Shown: positions 1 through 7,069 of the stretch, piece after piece
Position numbering within the stretch: position 1 is the first letter of the stretch
Layout of the letters: the number at the start of each line of letters is the position of its first letter
Source: Clostridia bacterium
Lineage (GTDB): Bacteria; Bacillota; Clostridia; Christensenellales; UBA1242
Assembly: GCA_028702545.1 (NCBI GenBank)
Contig: JAQVOQ010000010.1
Location: forward strand, 1-20,790
Direction of reading: 5' to 3'
DNA: 20,790 nucleotides
Translations under genes and position numbers: made by a program
The notes under the pieces: generated by a model
Told to the model about the DNA's origin: nothing
Database searches by the model: none
What the model saw: only the letters and a program-made list of their open reading frames with translations

Positions 1-1670
1 TAATTTTAACAATAGCCTCTGTCGTTTTAGCAATTTTAACGCCAAAGATAACAGAGAAAGCAATTACGGAACTATTCAACACTTTTATAGGTTTACCAAT
101 TGATCTTGCATTTATTGCTAGCGTGCTACTTACAGCTGGCGCACTTTATTTTTTGTCTTCTGTATTTAACATTATAAGCCGATTTATTATGAGCGGAGCA
201 AGTCAAAAAATTGTCTATTCAATGCGTAAAAAAGTTAGGCAAAAAATTGATAGAGTGCCACTTAATTATTACGACTCAAACAGCACGGGTGACCTAATAA
301 GCCGTGTAACAAACGACTTAGATAACATTGGAAGCAGTTTAAATCAAACAATAACTCAGGTTTTTAGTAGTATACTAACTGTCGTTGGTGTACTCGTTAT
401 GATGTTTACAATTAACTTTTGGCTAACCATCATAAGCCTTATAACCCTTCCTTTATCAGTTTTATTAGCTGGTTTAGTAATGAAGAGTAGCCAAAAGCAC
501 TTCGCCTCACAAGCCAAAAATTTAGGACTATTATCTGGTAAAGTTGAAGAAACTTACACTAATCAAAAAATTGTAAAAGCTTTTAATAAAGAACAAGCAA
601 CTCAAGCAGACTTTAATAAAATAAATGAACAACTTGCAAAATCAGCAATAAAAGCCAACTTTTTCTCAGGGCTAATATATCCGCTTATCACATTTATAAA
701 CAACTTTGGATATGTCGCAGTTACAATTGTAGCGTGTGTATTTATATCAAACGGCAGCCTTAACCCCGGGTACCTTATGGTGTTTTTACAATATAGCCAG
801 CAACTAACTCAGCCAATAGCACAAATGGCACAATTAACTAGCGTATTACAAACACTTATGGCTAGCAGTGAGCGCGTGTTTGAAGTGTTAGAAGCTGTTG
901 AAGAAGTTAAAAATGAAGAAAATACAACGCTTTTACAAAATATTAAAGGCCAAGTTGATTTTGAAGATGTTAAATTTGGCTATAGTGAAAACAAGGTATT
1001 AATGCAAAAAGTTAATTTTAAAGCATTGGCCGGAAAAACTATTGCAATAGTTGGCCCAACAGGTGCGGGCAAAACAACAATCGTAAACCTAATTATGAGG
1101 TTTTATGAGTTAAACGGCGGAAACATTAAAATAGACAATAAAAATATAAAGTCGTATACAAAAGAAAGCCTTCGTAAAAACATAGGAATGGTTTTGCAGG
1201 ATACTTGGCTATTTAATGGTAGTATTAAAAACAACATCGCTTACGGCAAAAAAGATGCAACGCAAGATGAGATAATTGAGGCGAGCAAACTAGCTCAAGC
1301 TCATCACTTTATACTAACACTGCCTCACGGTTACGACACTATAATAAATGAAGAAACAACTAATATAAGCGAAGGACAAAAGCAACTTTTAACTATTGCA
1401 AGGGCAATTTTAGCAGAGCCTAAAATATTAATTTTAGATGAAGCGACAAGTAGCGTTGATACGAGAACGGAAATGCTAATTCAAAAGGCATTTAAAAACT
1501 TAAGGCAAAATAAAACAAGTTTCGTAATAGCGCATAGACTGTCAACCATTCAAGATGCCGATACGATTTTAGTAATGAACGAGGGTGACATTATAGAACA
1601 AGGCAATCACAGTGAATTATTAACCAAAAAAGGCTTCTATTTTAATTTATATAACAGCCAATTTGCTTAA
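1..1670 (+). CDS. ABC exporter, fused membrane and ATPase domains (5' end outside window)
   Basis: The reading frame is open from the first full codon at position 3, so the gene begins upstream; about 555 residues are visible and probably only some 30-60 are missing. The first part is the six-helix exporter membrane domain, including the coupling-region string YYDSNSTGDLISR. The ATPase domain follows with Walker A GPTGAGKTT (near base 1053), a Q-loop LQDTWLFNGS, signature ISEGQKQ (near 1368), Walker B LILDEATSSVD with the catalytic Glu, and the switch His in AHRLST. All catalytic elements are intact, so it should be an active type IV (MsbA/BmrA-like) ATP-driven exporter in the cytoplasmic membrane. 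Such proteins often work as heterodimers with a neighbouring half-transporter, which would lie upstream of the window. The substrate cannot be read from the sequence. A GTG at 123 is internal and is not the start. Confidence 0.95.
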   Translation, partial: ILTIASVVLAILTPKITEKAITELFNTFIGLPIDLAFIASVLLTAGALYFLSSVFNIISRFIMSGASQKIVYSMRKKVRQKIDRVPLNYYDSNSTGDLISRVTNDLDNIGSSLNQTITQVFSSILTVVGVLVMMFTINFWLTIISLITLPLSVLLAGLVMKSSQKHFASQAKNLGLLSGKVEETYTNQKIVKAFNKEQATQADFNKINEQLAKSAIKANFFSGLIYPLITFINNFGYVAVTIVACVFISNGSLNPGYLMVFLQYSQQLTQPIAQMAQLTSVLQTLMASSERVFEVLEAVEEVKNEENTTLLQNIKGQVDFEDVKFGYSENKVLMQKVNFKALAGKTIAIVGPTGAGKTTIVNLIMRFYELNGGNIKIDNKNIKSYTKESLRKNIGMVLQDTWLFNGSIKNNIAYGKKDATQDEIIEASKLAQAHHFILTLPHGYDTIINEETTNISEGQKQLLTIARAILAEPKILILDEATSSVDTRTEMLIQKAFKNLRQNKTSFVIAHRLSTIQDADTILVMNEGDIIEQGNHSELLTKKGFYFNLYNSQFA

Positions 1671-1693
1671 AATATAACTAAGTTATAATCCCT

Positions 1694-1722
1694 AAAAAAC
1701 AAGGCATAAACCTTGTTTTTTT
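1694..1722 (+). terminator. Rho-independent terminator of the ABC exporter gene
   Basis: An 11-bp stem (1694-1704 with 1711-1721, core ACAAGG/CCTTGT), a 6-nt loop and a T-run directly after the second arm, 24 bases past the exporter stop codon. Confidence 0.88.
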
Positions 1723-1791
1723 ATATTTTGTAATAAATAAACTTTATAACTTTGCACACAATAAAACTATAAATAATTTAGGAGTTTTATT

Positions 1792-2004
1792 ATGATAAAG
1801 AGTGAAAGGAGTTGGAATATTACTATTTTATTTGGAATATTTTTAGGCATTTTGGGCGTTCATCGCTTTTATGCTGGCAAGATTGGAACGGGCATATTAT
1901 GGTTACTTACTGGCGGACTGTTTGGGATTGGTTGGATTGTTGATATTTTATTAATACTTACCTATAACTTTTTAGACGGCGATGGAAAACTTATTAGGCC
2001 TTAA
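1792..2004 (+). CDS. Small TM2-domain membrane protein (first paralogue)
   Basis: A 70-residue protein that is nearly all TM2 domain: two hydrophobic helices joined by a short polar turn, with the family hallmarks GxHRFYAGK, a GTG-WLLT block, a GIGWIVD second helix and a C-terminal DGDGK tail. TM2 proteins are small membrane proteins of poorly known function; no enzyme activity is implied. AGGAG lies 7 bases before the ATG, fixing the start. It lies 66 bases from a second TM2 gene that matches it at about 34 of 62 aligned residues, which indicates tandem duplication. The exporter terminator upstream suggests the pair has its own promoter, but I see no clear one. Confidence 0.88.
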   Translation: MIKSERSWNITILFGIFLGILGVHRFYAGKIGTGILWLLTGGLFGIGWIVDILLILTYNFLDGDGKLIRP

Positions 2005-2070
2005 CAATAATTATTGTACTACTTTTGTTGCGCTATGAATATAGTTATACAAATTGGAGGATTTTAATAT

Positions 2071-2292
2071 ATGAACAATAATAACTGGTTAATTACTTTT
2101 TTGTTAACATTAATTTTAGGGGCTTTAGGAATTCACCGCTTTTACGTTGGCAAAACAGGCACTGGCATAATATGGCTATTAACTATTGGTGTATTTGGTA
2201 TTGGCATTTTAATAGATCTTATAATGTTAGTTACAGGAACTTTTACAGATAAAAATGGAAAAAAAATTCCTGTTAGCTTAAACCTTAAATAA
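2071..2292 (+). CDS. Small TM2-domain membrane protein (second paralogue)
   Basis: A 73-residue TM2 protein with the same plan as its upstream neighbour: GIHRFYVGK, GTGIIWLLT and GIGILID, ending in a short polar tail (DKNGKKI plus nine residues). TGGAGG at 2055-2060 lies 10 bases before the ATG. No terminator is visible between the two genes, so they probably share a transcript. A TTTGTT-16-TATACA pair in the 66-bp gap is a weak candidate for a separate promoter. A strong terminator follows. Function unknown; the divergence in the second helix and tail suggests the copies are not fully redundant. Confidence 0.87.
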   Translation: MNNNNWLITFLLTLILGALGIHRFYVGKTGTGIIWLLTIGVFGIGILIDLIMLVTGTFTDKNGKKIPVSLNLK

Positions 2293-2308
2293 ACCAAATT
2301 TAAGTAAT

Positions 2309-2336
2309 AAAAAAACAACCACTTAGGTTGTTTTTT
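2309..2336 (+). terminator. Rho-independent terminator after the TM2 pair
   Basis: Stem AAACAACC/GGTTGTTT with extra A-T pairs (2309-2320 with 2326-2336), 5-nt loop ACTTA and a T-run on the plus-strand side. The symmetric A-run means it could also work on the minus strand. Confidence 0.87.
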
Positions 2337-2393
2337 CTGTTTTTAAATTCTTTGCTTATTTTATTAGCTTTTGTTTTTACTAACAATATAATA

Positions 2394-2421
2394 AAAAAGA
2401 CCGCATAAGTACGGTCTTTTT
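2394..2421 (-). terminator. Terminator, probably of the rpsF-ssb-rpsR operon
   Basis: 10-bp stem AAAAAGACCG/CGGTCTTTTT (2394-2403 with 2412-2421) around an 8-nt loop. Read on the minus strand it is followed by a T-rich run, and it lies about 130 bases after the rpsR stop with only the palindromic element between. It is symmetric enough to act on the plus strand too. Confidence 0.7.
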
Positions 2422-2426
2422 GTTTA

Positions 2427-2557
2427 AATAAACTAATTTGCTTATGGCAAGGTCAAGGCTTGCGCATATCACAGAGGACAGGAGTTTAGTTAACCTAAAT
2501 GACTTGTCTTTGTGGTATGCCAAAAACGATGAGATTGCCTGAGCAAATTAGTTTATT
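2427..2557 (+). ncRNA. 131-nt self-paired element (candidate structured RNA or palindromic repeat)
   Basis: The ends form a perfect 16-bp inverted repeat (2427-2442 with 2542-2557). The stem continues inward through T2443-G2541 and A2444-T2540, a single bulged T2445, and GGCAA/TTGCC (2446-2450 with 2535-2539). A 13 x 14 nt internal loop follows. A second long stem pairs 2464-2482 with 2503-2520 around one bulged G2477, and a small terminal hairpin TTTAG/CTAAA closes with loop TTAAC. Five mismatches to perfect symmetry are all G-U pairs on the plus strand (2443/2541, 2469/2515, 2474/2510, 2481/2504, 2484/2500); on the minus strand they would be A-C mismatches. This points to a plus-strand RNA. 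The right arm overlaps the last codon and stop of rpsR. The rod with a central bubble is 6S-like in shape but short; the size also fits an ERIC-like repeat. I match it to no family by sequence. Confidence 0.55.
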
Positions 2558-2882
2558 CGCCTGCGAATGGAAGTAATGCTGCTATTCTTGCACGTTTAAT
2601 TGCGCTCGCCAACTCTCTTTGATGAACTGCACAAACGCCAGTTTGCCTTCTTGGTAATATTTTGCCTTTTTCGGTAACATATTTTCTAAGTTTAGCAATA
2701 TCTTTATAATCTACTGCTTTTGCTTTATCTACACAAAAGTTACAAACTTTACGTTTAGGTGCTCTCATACCTGATCTGTTATATGGCTTTTTTACATATT
2801 CTTTTTTAGCTTCTGGTCTTTTAGTTTCAGTTTCTTCTACTTCGACTTCTGCTACTTGAACATCTTTTAATTCTTCGCTCAT
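2553..2882 (-). CDS. rpsR: 30S ribosomal protein S18
   Basis: 109 residues. The C-terminal 70 are the S18 fold: KVCNFC, then DYKDIAKLRKYV, GKILPRRQTGVC and VHQRELASAIKRAR, ending LLPFAGE. The Cys-x2-Cys pair with the later Cys and His is the zinc-binding (C+) form. The first 38 residues are an acidic then basic extension (Glu/Val-rich, then Lys/Pro) longer than in many S18 proteins. S18 pairs with S6 on the platform of the 30S subunit. GGAG lies a few bases before the ATG. It is third in rpsF-ssb-rpsR, 18 bases after ssb, a widely conserved order. Its stop codon lies inside the right arm of the 2427-2557 inverted repeat. Confidence 0.97.
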   Translation of the reverse strand: MSEELKDVQVAEVEVEETETKRPEAKKEYVKKPYNRSGMRAPKRKVCNFCVDKAKAVDYKDIAKLRKYVTEKGKILPRRQTGVCAVHQRELASAIKRARIAALLPFAGE

Positions 2883-2900
2883 AGTATCTCCTTAATTTAA

Positions 2901-3293
2901 TTAAAATGGAAGAGTATCATCTTCTATTGGTTCTAGTCTATTGACTTCTTTTTGAGGTCCGCCGGCTTCTCCAGCTCCTTTTTTCTCTACAAACTCAACT
3001 TCATCAGCAACAACTTCTGTTACATAGCGTTTGGTGCCATCTTGTGCATCGTAAGTTCTAGTTTGAATTGTACCAACAACAGCCATTTTTTGACCTTTTC
3101 TAAAATATTTATGCACGAATTCACCCGTATTTCTCCATGCAATAATATTAATAAAATCAGCTTCACGCTCGCCTTGAGCATTGGCATATCTACGACTAAT
3201 AGCAAGTGTAAAATTACATACGCTAATGCCACTTGTAGTTGTTGAAATTTCTGGATCTTTTGTTAAATTTCCTATTAATATTGCTTTGTTCAT
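2901..3293 (-). CDS. ssb: Single-stranded DNA-binding protein
   Basis: 130 residues. The N-terminal OB fold is plain (MNKAILIGNLTKDPE, NFTLAISR, DFINIIAWRNTGEF, YFRKGQKMAVVGTIQTR, TEVVADEVEFVE, about residues 1-104). A short Gly/Glu-rich linker leads to the acidic protein-interaction tip DDTLPF. SSB coats single-stranded DNA and recruits replication and repair proteins through that tip. The linker is only about 20 residues, so the protein is shorter than the roughly 170-residue Bacillus SsbA. AGGAG lies about 8 bases before the ATG. It sits between rpsF and rpsR, so it is expressed with the two ribosomal proteins that bind each other. Confidence 0.97.
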   Translation of the reverse strand: MNKAILIGNLTKDPEISTTTSGISVCNFTLAISRRYANAQGEREADFINIIAWRNTGEFVHKYFRKGQKMAVVGTIQTRTYDAQDGTKRYVTEVVADEVEFVEKKGAGEAGGPQKEVNRLEPIEDDTLPF

Positions 3294-3309
3294 ATTAATT
3301 TCTCCTAAA

Positions 3310-3591
3310 TTATTTTACGGTAAATAATACGCGTATAACATTTTCTTCAATTCTTAATTTTGGTTCTACCGCTGCTATTAAATCGGTTGGTGATTCAAAT
3401 TCAAAAATAGTATAGTAACCCTCAGTTTGATAGTTAATTGGATAAGCTAATTTTTTAGTTCCCCATTTATCTACCCTTTTAATGCTAGCTTGATTGGTTT
3501 CTAAAAAGCCTGTAATTTTTGCAATTAAAGCTTCTTTTGCAACATCATCAAGTCTTGCATTTAAAATAACTAATAGTTCATAAGATCTCAT
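3310..3591 (-). CDS. rpsF: 30S ribosomal protein S6
   Basis: 93 residues, full length for bacterial S6: MRSYELLVILNARL at the N-terminus, the helix DVAKEALIAKITGFL, KVDKWGTKKLAY-type central strand (RVDKWGTKKLAYPI), GYYTIFEFE and a final strand NVIRVLFTVK. S6 binds S18 on the 30S platform. AGGAGG (3600-3605) lies 8 bases before the ATG. It is the first gene of the operon; a consensus promoter and a folded leader with a CCG internal loop lie just upstream, matching a feedback-regulated ribosomal protein operon. There are 16 bases between it and ssb. Confidence 0.97.
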   Translation of the reverse strand: MRSYELLVILNARLDDVAKEALIAKITGFLETNQASIKRVDKWGTKKLAYPINYQTEGYYTIFEFESPTDLIAAVEPKLRIEENVIRVLFTVK

Positions 3592-3610
3592 GTTTTTTAC
3601 CTCCTTTTGG

Positions 3611-3650
3611 ACTAATCGGTCTTAGATTTGCACCTAAAACAAGGAATAGT
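3611..3650 (-). promoter_or_regulatory. rpsF leader hairpin, S6:S18 autoregulatory-motif-like
   Basis: Read on the minus strand between promoter and ribosome binding site: stem ACTA/TAGT (3647-3650 with 3611-3614), then an asymmetric internal loop with TTCCTT on the 5' side and CGAT on the 3' side, then a 9-bp stem GTTTTAGGT/ATCTAAGAC (3632-3640 with 3619-3627) closed by a GCAA tetraloop. The last stem C and the loop give the CCG triplet on the 3' side. The known S6:S18 leader has a hairpin with a CCG in an asymmetric internal loop that imitates the 16S site. Both non-Watson-Crick pairs are G-U on this strand. Inference: excess S6:S18 binds here and represses the operon. Confidence 0.6.
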
Positions 3651-3667
3651 TTTAAACTAAACGCCTT

Positions 3668-3696
3668 ATTATAGCATTAAACTTTTATTTAGGCAA
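3668..3696 (-). promoter_or_regulatory. Vegetative sigma promoter of rpsF-ssb-rpsR
   Basis: Minus strand: TTGCCT (3696-3691), 17-base spacer, TATAAT (3673-3668) with an extended TGC just before the -10. The start of transcription would fall near 3661, leaving a leader of about 70 bases before the ATG. The -35 is 7 bases from the gerC stop codon. Confidence 0.88.
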
Positions 3697-3703
3697 GTGT
3701 TAT

Positions 3704-4852
3704 TTAACTTTTGATTATCAGGTTAAAATTAGCAAAAAGTTCTAATTTTTTTAAATAATTTTCGTCACCTAAATCGCTTAAATATGTTTTAAATTCATCA
3801 TTATTAAATGCATAAAACACCTCGTAAAAATTAAAAATATCCGCATTATTTTGCTTTAAATAATTAAAAGCACTCGCTAGTTTAACCCTTAACTCGCCTA
3901 TTATTTGGCTTTTAATCTCATAAGTCAAAATTGGCGCACTATTTAAAATATTTTCATTTTCTAAATTTATATTTAAATCATTAAACATGTGAAGTTGTGG
4001 AACGCCATTTTTAAAAGTTGTTTTATACTTAACCTTATTTTTAATTGTCTTTACATTTATTATTTCGCCATTTTCGGCATCAGTTATAGCAAAATTAATG
4101 TCCTTTTTCCCACTTGTAAAAAAAGTTAAATTATCGTAGTCTTCTTTTGTTATTTGCAACAATTTTTTGCCCTCTTTAAAAATCGCAATACTGCCATCTA
4201 TTAAAAGCGTTTTATTTACTACTGCATCTTCAACTATCAATCCTTGACCATCTAAGTCTTGCAAACTAACAACGGGCAATAAATTTGTACTTGCATTATT
4301 ATAATAATTGATAAAAAAGTTTTGCAGTTTGCTTTGCTCATTTAACAAAATATTTTCGTTATTTTCTAAAATATCATTTATAAAAATATTAGAACTAGCG
4401 CCTAGTCCACTTCCAACTTGCAACATCTCTTTTGCTATGCTCGTAGTATTAATTAATTTAGCATTTATATTTTTATCTGAACCAATTAAAAGGGGTTTTA
4501 GCATCAGTGCTACATCGCTATTTTGTGCGACATCATCGGCAATTATAATGATGCCTAAATGTGCTAATCCAAGCTTCTTTCCTAGGTTTATTTCCATCGT
4601 TTTAAAAGCATCATTTAAGCTTGCTCCACTAGCCGAAGCAACCTCTAAATTTTTGTTAAATCCTTCTTCAAATTTAGGCATAATTATTTGCGCCGACACT
4701 TCTAATCCGTCAATATGAGTATCTATGCCAATAGCGGTAATTATTGCTATTTGTGCGATTTGAGGTGGTAAAGTAAGCGTTTTTGGCAAAAAAAGCACTA
4801 AAATTAACAAAAAAACTGCAAATATTTTGTTTTTTCTTACATCTTTAATCAC
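3704..4852 (-). CDS. gerC: Spore germination protein GerC (Ger(x)C family), no lipobox
   Basis: 382 residues. After a short basic N-terminus and one hydrophobic helix (about residues 11-25) comes the family signature IAQIAIITAIGIDTHIDGLEVSAQIIMP, here read as separate blocks; later KKLGLAHLGIIIIADD and a C-terminal Ger(x)C domain (about 200-380). GerC proteins sit on the outer face of the spore inner membrane with GerA and GerB as the nutrient receptor. Family members normally carry a lipobox Cys just before this signature; here the place reads LPKTLTLPP with no Cys, so the hydrophobic helix probably anchors the protein. It starts with GTG, AAGGAG lies 11 bases upstream, and it overlaps gerB by 8 bases. 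No terminator follows it. Confidence 0.92.
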   Translation of the reverse strand: MIKDVRKNKIFAVFLLILVLFLPKTLTLPPQIAQIAIITAIGIDTHIDGLEVSAQIIMPKFEEGFNKNLEVASASGASLNDAFKTMEINLGKKLGLAHLGIIIIADDVAQNSDVALMLKPLLIGSDKNINAKLINTTSIAKEMLQVGSGLGASSNIFINDILENNENILLNEQSKLQNFFINYYNNASTNLLPVVSLQDLDGQGLIVEDAVVNKTLLIDGSIAIFKEGKKLLQITKEDYDNLTFFTSGKKDINFAITDAENGEIINVKTIKNKVKYKTTFKNGVPQLHMFNDLNINLENENILNSAPILTYEIKSQIIGELRVKLASAFNYLKQNNADIFNFYEVFYAFNNDEFKTYLSDLGDENYLKKLELFANFNLIIKS

Positions 4853-5936
4853 TTTGCTTTTTTCTCCTTAAAACCTTAGTCAATAAAATTATTAAAATAA
4901 TAGGTAAAATATATTGTAAAGCCAAAAGCACATAAACAAAATTTCCTGTTAAAAAATTAACTAAAATGTTAGTGTTAAAGTTGATAATTAACAACATTAT
5001 AATTAATAAAATTAAAGAAAAAAAAGTAACTATTTTTTCATATTTTTTATTAACCGTTTGCTTTAAGAAAGTAGCAGCAACATAGGCATAAAAACAAATG
5101 CCGAAAATCAAAACAATAGACCAGATAAAAACAATTAACCAATCAATTTTATTTAACACGCTTGATGCACTTACCATATTTAACAAGTCTGCAATCGCCA
5201 GCGTATGAGTAGAGGTTGTTACACTATAAGTATTATAAAAATTAAAAATAAACAAAATTACTAACAGGCTTGATGCGCAGTAACTTATTGTTGCTTTTTT
5301 AGTAAAATTTTTTATTATCTTAACCCTTCCTATAAACAAAAACAATATTATAAAGTCTCCAAACCAAAAAATGCTTTTAAAGCCACTCGTTATCATATTT
5401 AGCCATCCTTGTTCAATAATTGGCAGTGAATTAAGGATATTAGCCCCCATTAAACTAAGTACAACAACTATTGTAATACTTATAGCAAACGGCAACACAA
5501 AAACCTCAAACGAGCGCGCAAAGGTTTTTAATTTTAAGTTGACGGTATAAAACAGCAAAACAAACAAACCAAATATAAAAAAGTACGGCGAAAAATTATT
5601 GTAAAATGAATAGTTAAACAGGTTATTAGTATCCAAAATTAACATTAGTGCTTTAATAATAAAGTATAAACCAAAAATTATTGTTATAACTTTTGTTATA
5701 AGAACGCCACAGCGAGCTTTCAAAAGCGTAAAAAAGGATGTTTTACCCGCTTTTTCTATCATTTTAAAGATAAAATATGCCAGTAGTGCTTCTAAACAAA
5801 ATAATATTAGCACTACTAAATAAGCATATTTTCCGCTAAAATTTATAATTTGGCTAGGCAAAATTAAAAATTTCGTTAAAGCAGGCAACAAAAAAGCTAG
5901 CGCTACTATTTGATTTTGTTTAATTGCCTTTATCAA
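4845..5936 (-). CDS. gerB: Spore germination permease GerB (GerAB family)
   Basis: 363 residues, the usual length. About ten hydrophobic helices cover the whole chain, with N-terminal IKQNQIVALAFLLPA like other GerAB proteins (APC-superfamily transporter fold). The B subunit of germinant receptors is thought to bind the nutrient signal in the inner spore membrane. The TTG start overlaps the gerA stop by four bases (TTGA), and the gene overlaps gerC by 8 bases, so the three are translationally coupled. The chain ends in a short basic tail (RRKKQSD). The nutrient cannot be inferred from sequence. Confidence 0.93.
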   Translation of the reverse strand: MIKAIKQNQIVALAFLLPALTKFLILPSQIINFSGKYAYLVVLILFCLEALLAYFIFKMIEKAGKTSFFTLLKARCGVLITKVITIIFGLYFIIKALMLILDTNNLFNYSFYNNFSPYFFIFGLFVLLFYTVNLKLKTFARSFEVFVLPFAISITIVVVLSLMGANILNSLPIIEQGWLNMITSGFKSIFWFGDFIILFLFIGRVKIIKNFTKKATISYCASSLLVILFIFNFYNTYSVTTSTHTLAIADLLNMVSASSVLNKIDWLIVFIWSIVLIFGICFYAYVAATFLKQTVNKKYEKIVTFFSLILLIIMLLIINFNTNILVNFLTGNFVYVLLALQYILPIILIILLTKVLRRKKQSD

Positions 5937-7048
5937 TTTTTTAACCTTACCTTGTTTTTATTTAATATACTAATTGGTCTATTTTTCATTTTTGTAATAG
6001 GACTCTTTACTATTGCGTCCTTTTGGTCGCCATATATAAAAGGTGCCATAGGTGCTAGATACGGGCTACCATATGAATTAAAGTTTGCTAAATAAAATAT
6101 TAAAAATACGAGTAGTATAACAATGCCGTAAAACGACATCATTCCTCCTGCAAGAGTAAACCCTAGTCTTAATAAAGATAATTGTCCTGCCTCATTTGGT
6201 ACTGTATAGATGGTTATTCCACTAAGTGCAACTATCATAACGGCTGGCGAACTGACTAGCCCAGCTTTAACGGCAGTATCACCTAGAATTAATGCTCCTA
6301 CAATAGATAGCGCCATACCTAAATATCTAGGCATTCGTGCATTCGCTTCATACAAGATTTCAAACAGTATTATTACAAATAGCATCTCCAAAAGTGGCCC
6401 AAACGGCAAATTGGCAGTGGCATTAGACAGCGTTACAAGCAAATTGAGAGGTATAATTTTATAGTGATATAATTCAATGGCAAGATAAAATCCTGGAAGT
6501 AACACGGCAGCAAACACGCCAATTAGCCTAACTAGCCTTACAAAACTAACTCTAAAACTCTTTTGGTAATAATCATCAGGGCTATGCAAATCCTCAATCA
6601 AAATAAAAGGTAGTGTTAGCGCAATTGGCGAGCCATCGGTTAAAATAGCCACCCTGCCTTCTAATAATTTAGACACCAAAGCATCAGGTTTTTCTGTTTG
6701 TCCAACTTGCTTAAAAATGCTGTTTGGTCGCTCTTCCAAAAAACTAACTAGGTAATATGAATCTAATATTGCGTCAATATTAATTTGTTTTATTTTATTT
6801 ACAATTTTTTTTACAATTTTTATATCTGCTATCGTGTTTAAATAAAGTATGGAAACGCGCGTTTTTGTATATTTACCAACCTCTATATCTATTATTTTTA
6901 AGTCCTTAGTTGTCAGACGCTTTTTTATTAAACCTAAGTTATCTGCAATATTCTCAATAAAACCTTCCCTTGGCCCTAGTAAAACTGTGGAAGTCGGCGG
7001 CTCCATTATGTTTCGTTTAATTGGTTTATTAGTAAATTGGTCTGACAT
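5933..7048 (-). CDS. gerA: Spore germination protein GerA, lacking the N-terminal subdomain
   Basis: 371 residues from the ATG at 7048. The chain begins almost at once with the conserved PTSTVLLGPREGFIENI, which in Bacillus subtilis GerAA lies near residue 125, so about 105-110 N-terminal residues (the first soluble subdomain) are absent. What remains is complete: LLEGRVAILTDGSP, the DDYYQ block, about five membrane helices, VSSPAVMIV, and the C-terminal YGSPYLAPMAPF. GerA proteins form the main oligomeric part of the germinant receptor; recent work treats it as an ion channel. GAGG sits 8 bases before the ATG; a GTG at 7057 overlaps that site and is less likely. Upstream lie only a sigma-G-like promoter and a terminator, so the short N-terminus is not a frameshift remnant in the window. 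Confidence 0.92.
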   Translation of the reverse strand: MSDQFTNKPIKRNIMEPPTSTVLLGPREGFIENIADNLGLIKKRLTTKDLKIIDIEVGKYTKTRVSILYLNTIADIKIVKKIVNKIKQINIDAILDSYYLVSFLEERPNSIFKQVGQTEKPDALVSKLLEGRVAILTDGSPIALTLPFILIEDLHSPDDYYQKSFRVSFVRLVRLIGVFAAVLLPGFYLAIELYHYKIIPLNLLVTLSNATANLPFGPLLEMLFVIILFEILYEANARMPRYLGMALSIVGALILGDTAVKAGLVSSPAVMIVALSGITIYTVPNEAGQLSLLRLGFTLAGGMMSFYGIVILLVFLIFYLANFNSYGSPYLAPMAPFIYGDQKDAIVKSPITKMKNRPISILNKNKVRLKN

Positions 7049-7069
7049 AACTGACACCTCTTTTTTAAT

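Noticed and set aside
2427..2557. Known RNA identities for the palindrome: SRP RNA, hammerhead, retron msr-msd, integron attC
   Set aside because: No SRP GGAAG-type core, no complete hammerhead core, no reverse transcriptase nearby, and no attC core sites at the ends; the flanks also show no clear target duplication for a transposon.
4308..4718. Plus-strand 136-residue frame inside gerC
   Set aside because: Antisense shadow of a clearly conserved gene; no family features.
7055..7057. GTG at 7057 as the gerA start
   Set aside because: It overlaps the likely ribosome binding site GAGG; the ATG nine bases downstream has correct spacing. The difference is three residues.
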